Source: Betaproteobacteria bacterium UBA3031 (lineage in GTDB: Bacteria > Pseudomonadota > Gammaproteobacteria > Burkholderiales > Eutrophovitaceae). From it: a stretch of DNA of 19,419 nt. Below are positions 1-7,385 of the stretch, piece after piece. Location of the stretch: NCBI GenBank assembly GCA_002367635.1, contig DFDI01000074.1:1521-20939 (forward strand), written 5' to 3'. The notes under the pieces were generated by a model. That model searched no databases. It worked only from the letters and a program-made list of their open reading frames with translations, and was not told the DNA's origin. The position numbers and the translations under genes are program-made. The number at the start of each line of letters is the position of its first letter. Within the stretch, counting starts at the first letter, position 1.

Positions 1-253
1 GGCATAACAAACCAGCTGCAACGGTAAGTTTGTCACTCACCCAGCGACCCAACAAGCCACTAGGAAAGGCGAGAAAAACCCCAGGCAACATAAAAATGCC
101 GATAAGCGCACCTATTTCAGTATTTGAGAAACCTATCTCTTTTGATAATTGAGAACTTACTGAACCTACACTTTGGAATTGAAATCCCATCCCAAGACGG
201 GACGCGAATAGCAATAGAAGAATGAACCATCTATTTCTCACGAAAGAAAGCAT
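1..253 (-). CDS. MFS transporter, N-terminal part (cut by window start)
   Basis: The minus strand from the ATG at 253 is open to the window edge and gives 84 residues. A TAG lies directly before the ATG in frame, which fixes the start at or after 253. The peptide begins with a short basic segment (MLSFVRNRW), then a hydrophobic helix (residues about 9-24), a polar loop containing NTEIGALIG, a second helix with the phrase IFMLPGVFLAFPSGLLG, and a short basic loop (GRWVSDK) leading into a third helix. The Leu-Pro-Gly motif followed by PSGLLG and a basic loop is the usual helix 2 to loop 2-3 pattern of major facilitator superfamily carriers. The substrate cannot be told. It is divergent from egtD-egtB across a 356-base gap, so a shared control region or a link to thiol or histidine-derivative transport is possible but unproven. 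The ribosome binding site is weak. Confidence 0.8.
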   Translation of the reverse strand, partial: MLSFVRNRWFILLLLFASRLGMGFQFQSVGSVSSQLSKEIGFSNTEIGALIGIFMLPGVFLAFPSGLLGRWVSDKLTVAAGLLC

Positions 254-575
254 CTAAGCAAAGTGTTTGATCTAAAAACTTCGTTAACAATTGAAAGCCC
301 TTATCAATGAGTGAAATATTTTAATTGTAAATACTAGGCGTAAAAAAGACCAACCACCTACTCAGTTAATCCTTAAGGACCTCGTATCCATGGCATACAT
401 CTTGCTCAGATTCATCTGGATACCGGCTTTCTCATGCTCTAAAAAGACGTTTTTATTCGCGCAGTAAATTTGACTTGAATTGGCTAAAACTTCATCATTC
501 TAACTTGCTCTTAATTCATCTTCTCGTAAGGATTTAACATAAAGCATATCTTATCTTTATGTTGCGTAAAGACTG

Positions 576-604
576 TTGACTTCAAAGCCAATATTGGCAT
601 AAAA
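576..604 (+). promoter_or_regulatory. Possible egtD promoter
   Basis: TTGACT (576-581) is followed after 17 bases by ATAAAA (599-604). The -35 matches the sigma-70 consensus at five of six bases, but the -10 is poor. Transcription from here would begin at or next to the ATG at 610, giving a nearly leaderless mRNA. That would fit the lack of a clear Shine-Dalgarno sequence before egtD. The weak -10 keeps confidence low. Confidence 0.25.
587..598. promoter_or_regulatory. Perfect 12-base palindrome, possible operator
   Basis: GCCAATATTGGC is a perfect inverted repeat ending 11 bases before the egtD start. It sits in the spacer of the putative promoter, the usual place for a repressor operator. 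No binding factor can be named from the sequence. Confidence 0.3.
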
Positions 605-609
605 AATTC

Positions 610-1557
610 ATGCAAATACCCATTACCTCAGAAGATAACGGAACAATCCATCATGACTTTACTCATGAGATCGGGATAGGATTGTTGGCTCAATCCCCAT
701 CGATTTCTCCAAAATTTTTATATGATCCTTTAGGCTCACATCTCTTTACGGCGATTACCTTACTGCCTGAATACTACCCAACCAATACTGAAAAAAATAT
801 TTTTAGCCAATACCAAGATCAAATTGCTGAAGCAGTAGGTGTCGGCGGCACTTTGATAGACTTAGGCGCTGGAAATTGCCAGAAGGCAGAATCATTTTTT
901 AACGCTCTAAAACCTTCAACCTATCTTGCGATCGATTTTTCAATCGAATATCTACAAGATGCAGTAACCAAGCTTAAAGGGAAGTTTCCGAATATTCACA
1001 TGCAATGCATTGGCATGGATTTTTCTAAGCAAATCTTGATTCCTAGCTCCATTAGTAAAACCAAGCGAACCTTTTTTTATCCTGGCTCTAGCATTGGGAA
1101 TTTCCTTAGCTGTGAGGCACTCCAGCTCCTCAGTCAAATCAAGAATCAATCTACTGATGGTGGATTATTAATGGGCGTTGACCTCATGAAGGAGGACTCT
1201 GTGCTGCTGGCAGCATACGACGACCCTCTGAAAGTCACAGCTGCTTTTAATCTCAATATTCTGAACTCCGTTAACTCGCACCTGAGCTCTAATTTTAGGC
1301 TTGATCAATTCAGCCATAAAGTAAAAATTAATCATGAAGAAAATAGAGTTGAGCTCTATCTAGAGGCACTTGAGGATTTAATTGTTTCATGGCCAGAAAA
1401 TTCAAAAGTATTCAAAAAAGGTGATCTGATACACACTGAAAACTCTCACAAGTACACTATTGAATCTATCAAGAAATTATTGAAGAATGCAGGTTTTGAA
1501 AAGACCAAAATTTGGACTGATCCAAAAGAATATTTTGCGGTGATTTATGCTCAATAA
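610..1557 (+). CDS. egtD: L-histidine N-alpha-methyltransferase EgtD (ergothioneine biosynthesis)
   Basis: EgtD trimethylates the alpha-amino group of histidine with three S-adenosylmethionine to give hercynine, the first step to ergothioneine, in the cytoplasm. The 315-residue protein has the family's usual length (about 320). Visible motifs in order are PEYYPTNTE (53-61), the SAM-binding loop DLGAGNC (84-90), an acidic strand end AIDFS (107-111), PGSSIGN (158-164) whose Asn164 matches the substrate-binding Asn of mycobacterial EgtD, Tyr203 in AAYDDP followed by TAAFN, and HTENSHKY (275-282) whose Glu277 and Ser279 match the residues that hold the histidine imidazole. The stop overlaps the egtB start by 11 bases, so the two are translationally coupled. 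No strong Shine-Dalgarno is seen. By eye the gene is more A+T-rich than guaA and guaB, which fits acquisition as an accessory cassette. Confidence 0.93.
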   Translation: MQIPITSEDNGTIHHDFTHEIGIGLLAQSPSISPKFLYDPLGSHLFTAITLLPEYYPTNTEKNIFSQYQDQIAEAVGVGGTLIDLGAGNCQKAESFFNALKPSTYLAIDFSIEYLQDAVTKLKGKFPNIHMQCIGMDFSKQILIPSSISKTKRTFFYPGSSIGNFLSCEALQLLSQIKNQSTDGGLLMGVDLMKEDSVLLAAYDDPLKVTAAFNLNILNSVNSHLSSNFRLDQFSHKVKINHEENRVELYLEALEDLIVSWPENSKVFKKGDLIHTENSHKYTIESIKKLLKNAGFEKTKIWTDPKEYFAVIYAQ

Positions 1558-2785
1558 AGCCCCGTATCAACCAATTACAGCAGATGAATTATTGGAACAA
1601 TTCCATCGCTCAAGGAAATACTCGACAAATCTCATCTCGAGTCTGAGTCCAGAAGACTGTCAAGCTCAGTCTATGGAGGATGCCAGCTCGGCTAAATGGC
1701 ATTTGGCACATGTCACTTGGTTTTATGAGGTAATGCTTCTCAAGCCTTTTGAGGAAAAATTCGCTTTTTGGAATTTGGAGTTTGCTGTTTTATTTAATAG
1801 CTATTACAACGTTATCGGGGACAAACATCCCCGCAGCAAACGAGGTCTATTAACTCGGCCTTCTCTAGCAGAAGTGCTCCTATGGCGTAAAAACATCGAG
1901 GATCGAGTTACCGAACTTTTAAAAGAAAAATGTTCATCAAAATTACTTTGGTTAATACAAATTGGAATAAACCATGAGCAGCAGCACCAAGAGTTGCTAC
2001 TCACTGACATTCATCATCTTTTTTCTAATAACTCACTGTTTCCTGCCTACGTTTCTCAAAGCACCCATGGATCCTCAACCAATGAGCCATTTCAATGGCT
2101 TAAAGGTGTTAGTGGCTTAGTAGACATTGGATATGAAGGTGATGGATTTCATTTTGATAATGAAGCGCCCAAACATTCTGCTCTCAATCAGATTCACTCG
2201 ATAGGCAATCGACTCGTTAGTAATGCAGAGTGGCTTCAATTCATGGAAGATGATGGTTATCAAAATTTCCAATGGTGGTTAGACGAAGGCTGGTCATGGC
2301 TTCAGGCAGGAAAGATTTCTACTCCGCTGTATTGGAGTAAGAATGATCAAAATCACCATCACCGCTTTTCGCTTCATGGCAAGTCACTACTTGATATGCA
2401 TGCGCCAGTATCGAATATCAGCTATTTTGAAGCGGATGCCTTTGCCCGCTGGGCTAGCCAAAACGTTACTGGGTTTGCTGGAGCCCGCTTACCAACTGAA
2501 TTTGAATGGGAGGCTTTTGCTAAATCGAGCTCTCAACGCAGTAATGATATCTTTGGCAAAGTGTGGCAATGGACCACTAGCAACTACAACCCTTATCCAG
2601 GCTATGAGCCTTGGGACGGTGCTGCTGGTGAATATAATGGTAAATTTATGGTCAATCAGATGGTTCTCAGAGGAAGCTCTGCATACACACCTACGGAACA
2701 TTCGAGAACTACTTATCGTAATTTTTTCGCAACCAATGCACGTTGGCAAATGACCGGCTTAAGGCTAGCTAAAGATGGTATTTGA
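1547..2785 (+). CDS. egtB: Ergothioneine biosynthesis sulfoxide synthase EgtB (type II-like)
   Basis: EgtB is a non-heme iron enzyme that uses O2 to join the imidazole of hercynine to a thiol donor, giving a sulfoxide. The 412-residue protein has an N-terminal DinB-like helical domain (about 10-165) and a C-terminal formylglycine-generating-enzyme (sulfatase-modifying) domain (about 185-410). The iron ligands are visible as His52 (KWHLAH) and the HX3HXE motif His143, His147 and Glu149 (NHEQQHQE). Tyr86-Tyr87 in LFNSYYN match the adjacent tyrosine pair that serves O2 activation in Chloracidobacterium EgtB, a type that accepts cysteine. The C-terminal end carries GKVWQWT, LRGSS, TTYRNFF and GLRLA. 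No egtA (gamma-glutamylcysteine ligase) or egtC (amidohydrolase) is adjacent, which agrees with direct use of cysteine. The final C-S lyase (EgtE) is not in the window. SenA of selenoneine synthesis is a homolog, but the overlap with egtD favours ergothioneine. Confidence 0.92.
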   Translation: MLNKAPYQPITADELLEQFHRSRKYSTNLISSLSPEDCQAQSMEDASSAKWHLAHVTWFYEVMLLKPFEEKFAFWNLEFAVLFNSYYNVIGDKHPRSKRGLLTRPSLAEVLLWRKNIEDRVTELLKEKCSSKLLWLIQIGINHEQQHQELLLTDIHHLFSNNSLFPAYVSQSTHGSSTNEPFQWLKGVSGLVDIGYEGDGFHFDNEAPKHSALNQIHSIGNRLVSNAEWLQFMEDDGYQNFQWWLDEGWSWLQAGKISTPLYWSKNDQNHHHRFSLHGKSLLDMHAPVSNISYFEADAFARWASQNVTGFAGARLPTEFEWEAFAKSSSQRSNDIFGKVWQWTTSNYNPYPGYEPWDGAAGEYNGKFMVNQMVLRGSSAYTPTEHSRTTYRNFFATNARWQMTGLRLAKDGI

Positions 2786-2794
2786 TTCGAACTA

Positions 2795-3001
2795 TTAAAT
2801 TAAGGTTATTAGAGTGGTGCCAGAACGCTTGCATAAAAATCCCACTGCGTCGAGGCTCAATACAGAAACACCATGATTGATGAAATCGAGAATGACATTT
2901 AAGAAGCACTCGAGTACTTCTGGATTGGTAAAATCGTAGTCCACTTGCTCTTCACTGAACGTACACCACACGATCCTCTCACCTGATTTGGTGGTCACCG
3001 T
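2795..3001 (-). pseudogene. Remnant of a GH13 sucrose-phosphorylase-type gene
   Basis: Read on the minus strand, these 69 codons give a peptide close to one stretch of the GH13_18 family (sucrose, glucosylglycerol or glucosylglycerate phosphorylases). The recognisable pieces are TKSGERIVW, TFSEEQVDYDFTNPEVLE (family pattern TFS-x-DQVDL-x-NPEVL), and SLDAVGFLCKRSGTT (family RLDAVGFLWKE-x-GT). The Asp of LDA is the catalytic nucleophile of this family, but the Arg two residues before it is Ser here and the expected Trp after FL is Cys, each one base change from the usual codon. A full enzyme is about 480-600 residues. The fragment is closed by TAG at 3002-3004 on its 5' side and TAA beside the egtB 3' end. 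Nothing similar is seen in the 60 bases toward guaA. It cannot encode an active enzyme. Confidence 0.75.
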
Positions 3002-3063
3002 CTAAAGTAAAAGCAATCTGTAAGTTAAATATTATTTAAAATGAATATATCAAACTAGAATAA

Positions 3064-4632
3064 CTACTCCCACTCAATAGTGGCAGGTGGTTTACCCGAG
3101 ATGTCGTATACAACGCGATTAATACCCTTGACCTCGTTAATAATTCTATTGGAGACTCTGGACAACAAGTCATGCGGCAGCGGCGCCCAATTAGCGGTCA
3201 TGAAATCCGAGGTCTCAACTGCTCTTAGCGCGACCACATATTCGTAGGTACGTCCATCACCCATGACACCAACAGACTTCACTGGCAGGAAAACAGCGAA
3301 GGCTTGAGCAGTCTTCTCATACCAGCCGGAACTCACTAACTCTTCGATAAATATCGCATCCGCTTCTCGAAGATACTCCGCATAGACTTTCTTAACCTCT
3401 CCAAGTATTCGCACACCAAGTCCTGGGCCTGGAAATGGATGCCTAAATACCATCTTAGACGGTAGACCAAGTGCCACACCCAAGTGTCGGACTTCATCCT
3501 TAAAGAGATCTCTCAACGGCTCAAGAAGCTTCAAATTTAGCGTGTCGGGTAACCCCCCCACGTTATGATGTGATTTGATCGTTTTTGCTTTCTTAGTTTT
3601 AGAACCGGCTGACTCAATAACATCGGGATAAATCGTCCCCTGCGCAAGCCAACGAGCATTGGGTAATTTCGCCGCCTCTTCTTGAAAAATATCAACGAAC
3701 TCACGACCAATGACTTTTCTTTTTTCTTCTGGATCAATCACACCAGAGAGTGCTGTCATGAAACGCTCTGCGGCATCAACATGGATCACATTAACGCCTA
3801 AATTTTCTTTAAACGTCGCCATGACCTGCGTTGCTTCGTTCAAACGAAGCAGACCGTTATCCACGAACACACACATTAACTGCGACCCAATCGCCTTGTG
3901 AATGAGCGCTGCGGCAACCGATGAATCCACACCTCCAGAGAGCCCTAATATGACCTCATCGTCTCCGACTTGCGATTTAATTCTAGCGACTTCCACGTCA
4001 ACGAATGACGGCATGCTCCAATCCGCCTGGCACTCGCATATCCCCAAAACAAATCGCTCTAGAATCTTTGCCCCTTGGGGAGTGTGTGTGACTTCAGGAT
4101 GAAATTGAAGTCCATAAAACTTCCGAGTCTCATCCGCCATTCCGGCTAAAGGAGTTGACTCATTCGATGCGATTACTTTAAACCCCTTAGGCAGTTCGGT
4201 GACTTTATCTCCATGACTCATCCATACATCCAAAAGCCCATGGTTGTCTGCATTCGTTCTGTCCGATATCTCATTCAATAACGCTGAATGTCCTCGGGCT
4301 CTAATTTCTGCAAAACCAAATTCTCTCTTAGACGCGGCCAGTACCGTGCCTCCGAGTTGGTTAGCCATTGTTTGCATGCCATAACAAATCCCCAAAATTG
4401 GGATGCCCAAATCAAACACTTCTTCTGGGGCGCTGGGGCTGTCCTCGTCTTCATAGACTGATGCGGGACCACCTGAGAGGATAATACCTCTAGGCTCAAA
4501 ATCAGTTATTTTCGAAACGTCGATGTCATACGGCAACAATTCACAGTACACGCCAACCTCTCGAATACGCCGAACAATAAGTTGAGAGTATTGAGATCCA
4601 AAATCCAATACAAGTATCTTGTTTTTGACCAT
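3064..4632 (-). CDS. guaA: GMP synthase (glutamine-hydrolysing)
   Basis: GuaA converts XMP, ATP and glutamine to GMP in the last step of guanine nucleotide synthesis. The 522-residue protein has the normal length. The N-terminal class I glutamine amidotransferase domain shows SGGPASVY (53-60), the nucleophile Cys83 in GICYGMQ, and the His178/Glu180 pair in QFHPE. The ATP pyrophosphatase domain starts with the P-loop SGGVDSS (232-238) and is followed by the dimerisation domain ending in the invariant KPPATIEWE. The start ATG at 4632 gives MVKNKILVLDFGSQY, the usual N-terminus. No clear ribosome binding site is seen. The gene lies 59 bases downstream of guaB with no terminator between them, so they are probably one operon. 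Confidence 0.98.
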   Translation of the reverse strand: MVKNKILVLDFGSQYSQLIVRRIREVGVYCELLPYDIDVSKITDFEPRGIILSGGPASVYEDEDSPSAPEEVFDLGIPILGICYGMQTMANQLGGTVLAASKREFGFAEIRARGHSALLNEISDRTNADNHGLLDVWMSHGDKVTELPKGFKVIASNESTPLAGMADETRKFYGLQFHPEVTHTPQGAKILERFVLGICECQADWSMPSFVDVEVARIKSQVGDDEVILGLSGGVDSSVAAALIHKAIGSQLMCVFVDNGLLRLNEATQVMATFKENLGVNVIHVDAAERFMTALSGVIDPEEKRKVIGREFVDIFQEEAAKLPNARWLAQGTIYPDVIESAGSKTKKAKTIKSHHNVGGLPDTLNLKLLEPLRDLFKDEVRHLGVALGLPSKMVFRHPFPGPGLGVRILGEVKKVYAEYLREADAIFIEELVSSGWYEKTAQAFAVFLPVKSVGVMGDGRTYEYVVALRAVETSDFMTANWAPLPHDLLSRVSNRIINEVKGINRVVYDISGKPPATIEWE

Positions 4633-4691
4633 GAATTTATGCTGCCGATTTCAGTTAGTTTAGATTGTGGATTGAAAAAGACACCAAAACA

Positions 4692-6155
4692 TCAGTCAAC
4701 CCGATAATTGGGCGCTTCTTTTACAATCTGAACATCATGAACGTGTGACTCTTTCATGCCCGAAGAGGTGATTTCCACAAATGATGCACTTTCATGAATA
4801 CGCGCAATCGTCTCGCATCCCAAGTAACCCATCGATGATCGCAGTCCACCGATAAGTTGGTGGACTACTGCAACCACTGAACCCTTATATGGCACGCGAC
4901 CCTCGACACCCTCAGGCACAAGTTTGTCTATTGCTGTTGAAGCGCTGTCCTGGAAATAACGATCGCTCGACCCTTTCTGCATCGCTGACAACGACCCCAT
5001 ACCTCGATAGGACTTATAAGACCGACCTTGGAACAACTCTATTTCCCCTGGTGACTCTTCAGTACCTGCCAGTAAACCGCCGAGCATTACCGTTGAAGCA
5101 CCAGCGGCGATCGCTTTCGCAATATCACCAGAAAATCGAATTCCCCCATCTGCAATGAGTGGAATACCATCTTTGTGAAGCGCATTAGCAACATCATCGA
5201 TTGCAGTAATTTGTGGCACGCCTACACCTGCGACCACCCGCGTTGTACAAATTGAACCTGGTCCGATACCAACCTTGACTCCATCAGCCCCCACTCCTGC
5301 GAGGGCTTTTGCCGCATCGGCGGTCGCGATATTTCCGCCAATGACATCGATCTGTGGATATTTTTTCTTCATCCAAGCGACCCGATCAATCACACCCTGT
5401 GAATGTCCATGAGCGGTATCGACAACGATCACGTCAACGCCAGCCGCCACAAGGGCCTCAACCCTTTGCTCTGTATCTCCGCCCACACCTACTGCCGCAC
5501 CAACATAGAGGCTACCTTGATCATCTTTGGCCGCCATCGGATATTCAGACGCCATTAAGATGTCTTTAACCGTTATTAGGCCTTTCAGATGGAACTTGTC
5601 ATCAACAACAAGTACCCGCTCAATACGGTGCTGATGCATGAGTGCTATCGCATCTTCACTGGATGCATTTTCGCCCACGGTAATGAGCTTCTTCGCTACC
5701 GTCATAATCTTACTGATAGGTTGATCCAGATTCTTTTCAAAACGAAGGTCTCGATTGGTGACGAGCCCAACGAGTTTACGACCCTCCAATACAGGTAATC
5801 CAGAAATATTATGTTGCTTTGTTAACTCTAAAACCGCCCCAACCGTCATATCCGGAGATATGGTTACAGGATCCTTAACTACGCCATTTTCAAATCGTTT
5901 GACCCGAGCAACTTCGCGCGCTTGGTCTTGAAGCGACATATTCTTATGAAGGATCCCAATCCCGCCTTCAAGTGCCACGGCGATCGCTAAACGCGACTCT
6001 GTCACGGTGTCCATTGCTGCGGAGACGATGGGGATACTGAGGGTGATGTTCTGAGTCAATCGAGAGACAAGCGACACGTCCTTGGGAAGCACAATCGAAT
6101 GCGCAGGGACGAGAAGCACGTCATCAAACGTCAGAGCCTTTTGCTTTACACGCAT
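4692..6155 (-). CDS. guaB: Inosine-5'-monophosphate dehydrogenase
   Basis: GuaB oxidises IMP to XMP with NAD+, the committed step to GMP, and feeds GuaA encoded just downstream. From the ATG at 6155 the protein is 487 residues, the standard length, beginning MRVKQKALTFDDVLL. A 21-residue upstream extension to 6218 is open but has no family counterpart, and a TATAAT box lies inside it, so I reject that start. The TIM barrel is interrupted by a CBS-domain pair (about residues 94-207, with GLPVLEG and HRIERVLVVDD). The active-site loop is GPGSICTTR with Cys303. The phosphate-binding ADGGIRFSGDIAKA and the flap region MGSLSAMQKGSSDRY are present. Confidence 0.97.
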   Translation of the reverse strand: MRVKQKALTFDDVLLVPAHSIVLPKDVSLVSRLTQNITLSIPIVSAAMDTVTESRLAIAVALEGGIGILHKNMSLQDQAREVARVKRFENGVVKDPVTISPDMTVGAVLELTKQHNISGLPVLEGRKLVGLVTNRDLRFEKNLDQPISKIMTVAKKLITVGENASSEDAIALMHQHRIERVLVVDDKFHLKGLITVKDILMASEYPMAAKDDQGSLYVGAAVGVGGDTEQRVEALVAAGVDVIVVDTAHGHSQGVIDRVAWMKKKYPQIDVIGGNIATADAAKALAGVGADGVKVGIGPGSICTTRVVAGVGVPQITAIDDVANALHKDGIPLIADGGIRFSGDIAKAIAAGASTVMLGGLLAGTEESPGEIELFQGRSYKSYRGMGSLSAMQKGSSDRYFQDSASTAIDKLVPEGVEGRVPYKGSVVAVVHQLIGGLRSSMGYLGCETIARIHESASFVEITSSGMKESHVHDVQIVKEAPNYRVD

Positions 6156-6179
6156 AGAGTTTAGCCGTCCAAAGACGTT

Positions 6180-6208
6180 ATTATACGATACACGAGACCA
6201 ATTTATAA
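6180..6208 (-). promoter_or_regulatory. guaB promoter
   Basis: On the minus strand a perfect -10 TATAAT (6180-6185) lies 17 bases from a weak -35 TTATAA (6203-6208). Transcription would start near 6173, leaving a leader of about 18 bases before the guaB ATG at 6155. The divergent gene starts at 6236, so this region probably also holds its promoter. Confidence 0.55.
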
Positions 6209-6235
6209 ACCATTCCAAAATACATTTGTAACGCC

Positions 6236-6541
6236 ATGATTACGCTTTTGAAACGTTTGCTTACCCTAGCTCTGCTCTCTCAATGCTTCATGGTGGCACC
6301 TGTAGCCCTCTCAGCCCCTATTGAGACAACTAACGAAGCCCTTAAGGAAGCTCGAACGCTTCATGCGAGAGCAGCGCGAGAAGGCGCTTCCTGGACAGTA
6401 GCAATAGAGCATTTAAAAAAAGCTGAGACGTTGATGCGTTCCGGCGACTATGAAAATTCATACGAACACGCGAATCACGCTATTTATTTTTTTGAACTAG
6501 GTTTGAAACAAAATCAGTTTCCTCTGTATAAACATCAATAA
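6236..6541 (+). CDS. Small exported helical protein, SoxXA-binding protein (SoxK)-like
   Basis: This 101-residue protein begins with a clear Sec signal peptide: a basic start (MITLLKR), a hydrophobic core, and a likely signal peptidase I site after ALSA (residue about 27). The mature part is about 74 residues and predicted helical, with the pattern EAxTLHxRAAREGASW, then KKAETLMRSGDYENSYEHANHA, then FELGLKQNQ. A Gly-x-x-Trp, a GDY turn between two Ala-rich helices and a C-terminal Gln-containing end resemble the SoxK family of periplasmic SoxXA-binding proteins, and also TPR-like or DUF4398-like hairpins. No sox genes are in the window. It is divergent from guaB (80 bases) and convergent with rnfH (15 bases). 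The gene is well supported by coding features; the family assignment is tentative. Confidence 0.6.
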   Translation: MITLLKRLLTLALLSQCFMVAPVALSAPIETTNEALKEARTLHARAAREGASWTVAIEHLKKAETLMRSGDYENSYEHANHAIYFFELGLKQNQFPLYKHQ

Positions 6542-6556
6542 AGTATCGGATAAAAA

Positions 6557-6862
6557 CTACCGCCCTCTTCGCTTTCCCAACAGTCGACCACTTCGCCTCA
6601 ACTCCTTCGGGTCTGCGATCAAGTCGCGATAGATTTCGATACGGTCACCACTTTTGGCATAAGCACTTAACTTCACCCGCTTACCCCACACACCAACAGA
6701 TAAAGATCTACTTCCAAAGTGTTCTTGCGCGACGGACGCGGTTCTAGATTTATCCAAAACCTCAGCGATTGTTATCGGACAAACGACCGTTAAGCTTTCC
6801 GAATACTCTTGGCTCTCGGTCACAAATAAAATATCCACACTGATTTCACGGGGCTCATGCAT
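6557..6862 (-). CDS. rnfH: RnfH family protein (RatB-like)
   Basis: RnfH is a small beta-grasp (ubiquitin-like fold) protein commonly encoded beside ratA and smpB; its role is not settled. The 101-residue product starts at the ATG at 6862 (MHEPREISVDILFV) and overlaps the ratA stop by 8 bases, so translation is coupled. The C-terminal half carries the family signature: VGVWGKRVKL, then SGDRIEIYRDLIADPKE, then an Arg-rich tail RRSGRLLGKRRGR. A longer reading from 7051 exists but runs through the ratA gene in another frame and has no family support. The older toxin name RatB comes from E. coli; toxin activity cannot be judged from sequence. Confidence 0.88.
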   Translation of the reverse strand: MHEPREISVDILFVTESQEYSESLTVVCPITIAEVLDKSRTASVAQEHFGSRSLSVGVWGKRVKLSAYAKSGDRIEIYRDLIADPKELRRSGRLLGKRRGR

Positions 6863-7301
6863 ACAATTCTTCAGCCCTTCGAACAAATGAATCCACGAAG
6901 GTTTCTGCGATTTTATTAAAAACGGGCCCGACAACCTTTGATACCAAAGCATTCGAGAATTCATACTGAAGTTCAAACTCGATTCGACACCCATGAGACT
7001 CAAGTGGCGTAAAGGACCATATTCCATTAAGCGTCTTAAACGGCCCTTCAACCAGACTCATTTCGACACGCCCACTCGTGGTTTCCGTCGGCCTCACGAT
7101 CTGATTCTTAGTCTTGAACGATTTATTAATACCTCTGTAGCCAATGATTATCTCTGCGATCATGTGCGCCTCTGATTGATCTTCAATTGTCGCACCACCA
7201 CACCAGGGTAAAAAGTCTGGGTAGCTATCCACCGCATTAACCAAATCGTAAATACAGTTAGCGGAATGAAGCACGAGAGCGGATTTCTTTACAATAGGCA
7301 T
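6855..7301 (-). CDS. ratA: RatA family START/SRPBCC-domain protein (CoqJ/YfjG-like)
   Basis: This 148-residue protein belongs to the polyketide cyclase/dehydrase-like SRPBCC superfamily. In E. coli the homolog has been described as a 50S-binding inhibitor of subunit joining, and related proteins (Coq10) bind ubiquinone. The family motif DSYPDFLPWCGGA (26-38) is complete, as is GPFKTLNGIWSFTPL (83-97) and the C-terminal helix VVGPVFNKIAETFVDSFVRRAEELY. The start ATG at 7301 gives MPIVKKSALV, the usual N-terminus. It is the first gene of the ratA-rnfH pair and is divergent from smpB by 84 bases, a widely conserved arrangement. Confidence 0.93.
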   Translation of the reverse strand: MPIVKKSALVLHSANCIYDLVNAVDSYPDFLPWCGGATIEDQSEAHMIAEIIIGYRGINKSFKTKNQIVRPTETTSGRVEMSLVEGPFKTLNGIWSFTPLESHGCRIEFELQYEFSNALVSKVVGPVFNKIAETFVDSFVRRAEELYA

Positions 7302-7385
7302 ATAAGATCAATTATCATCTCGAATTAGTCAGCATAGACAATTTTTTTGGAATAACATACCGATTAGCCCACGAAGCAATTCACA

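Larger units (their letters stand above)
254..609. other. Intergenic region between MFS gene and egtD
   Basis: This 356-base A+T-rich stretch separates two divergent genes and holds no intact gene that I can recognise. It contains an imperfect palindrome around CCATGG (384-398), an inverted repeat GTATCC/GGATAC (384-389 and 418-423), an A/T-only hairpin (440-455), and a perfect 12-base palindrome (587-598) close to egtD. A minus-strand frame from 547 to 362 reads for 60 codons interrupted by a single TAG. It may be a decayed small gene or chance. Confidence 0.6.

Noticed and set aside
440..455. Hairpin TAAAAA-GACG-TTTTTA as a terminator
   Set aside because: The stem has no G-C pairs and no gene ends nearby, so it is unlikely to terminate transcription.
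2343..2753. 136-codon plus-strand frame inside egtB
   Set aside because: It lies wholly within egtB in another frame, has no recognisable domain, and egtB coding there is clear (FGE-domain motifs).
3005..3063. Further GH13 sequence or a terminator between the pseudogene and guaA
   Set aside because: The A+T-rich spacer gives no GH13-like peptide in any frame I read, and its only inverted repeat is made of A and T.
6156..6218. Upstream extension of guaB by 21 codons to an ATG at 6218
   Set aside because: The extension has no counterpart in IMP dehydrogenases and contains a TATAAT promoter box; the ATG at 6155 gives the standard 487 residues.
6863..7051. Longer rnfH reading frame from 7051
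   Set aside because: This part overlaps ratA in another frame and shows no similarity to RnfH.
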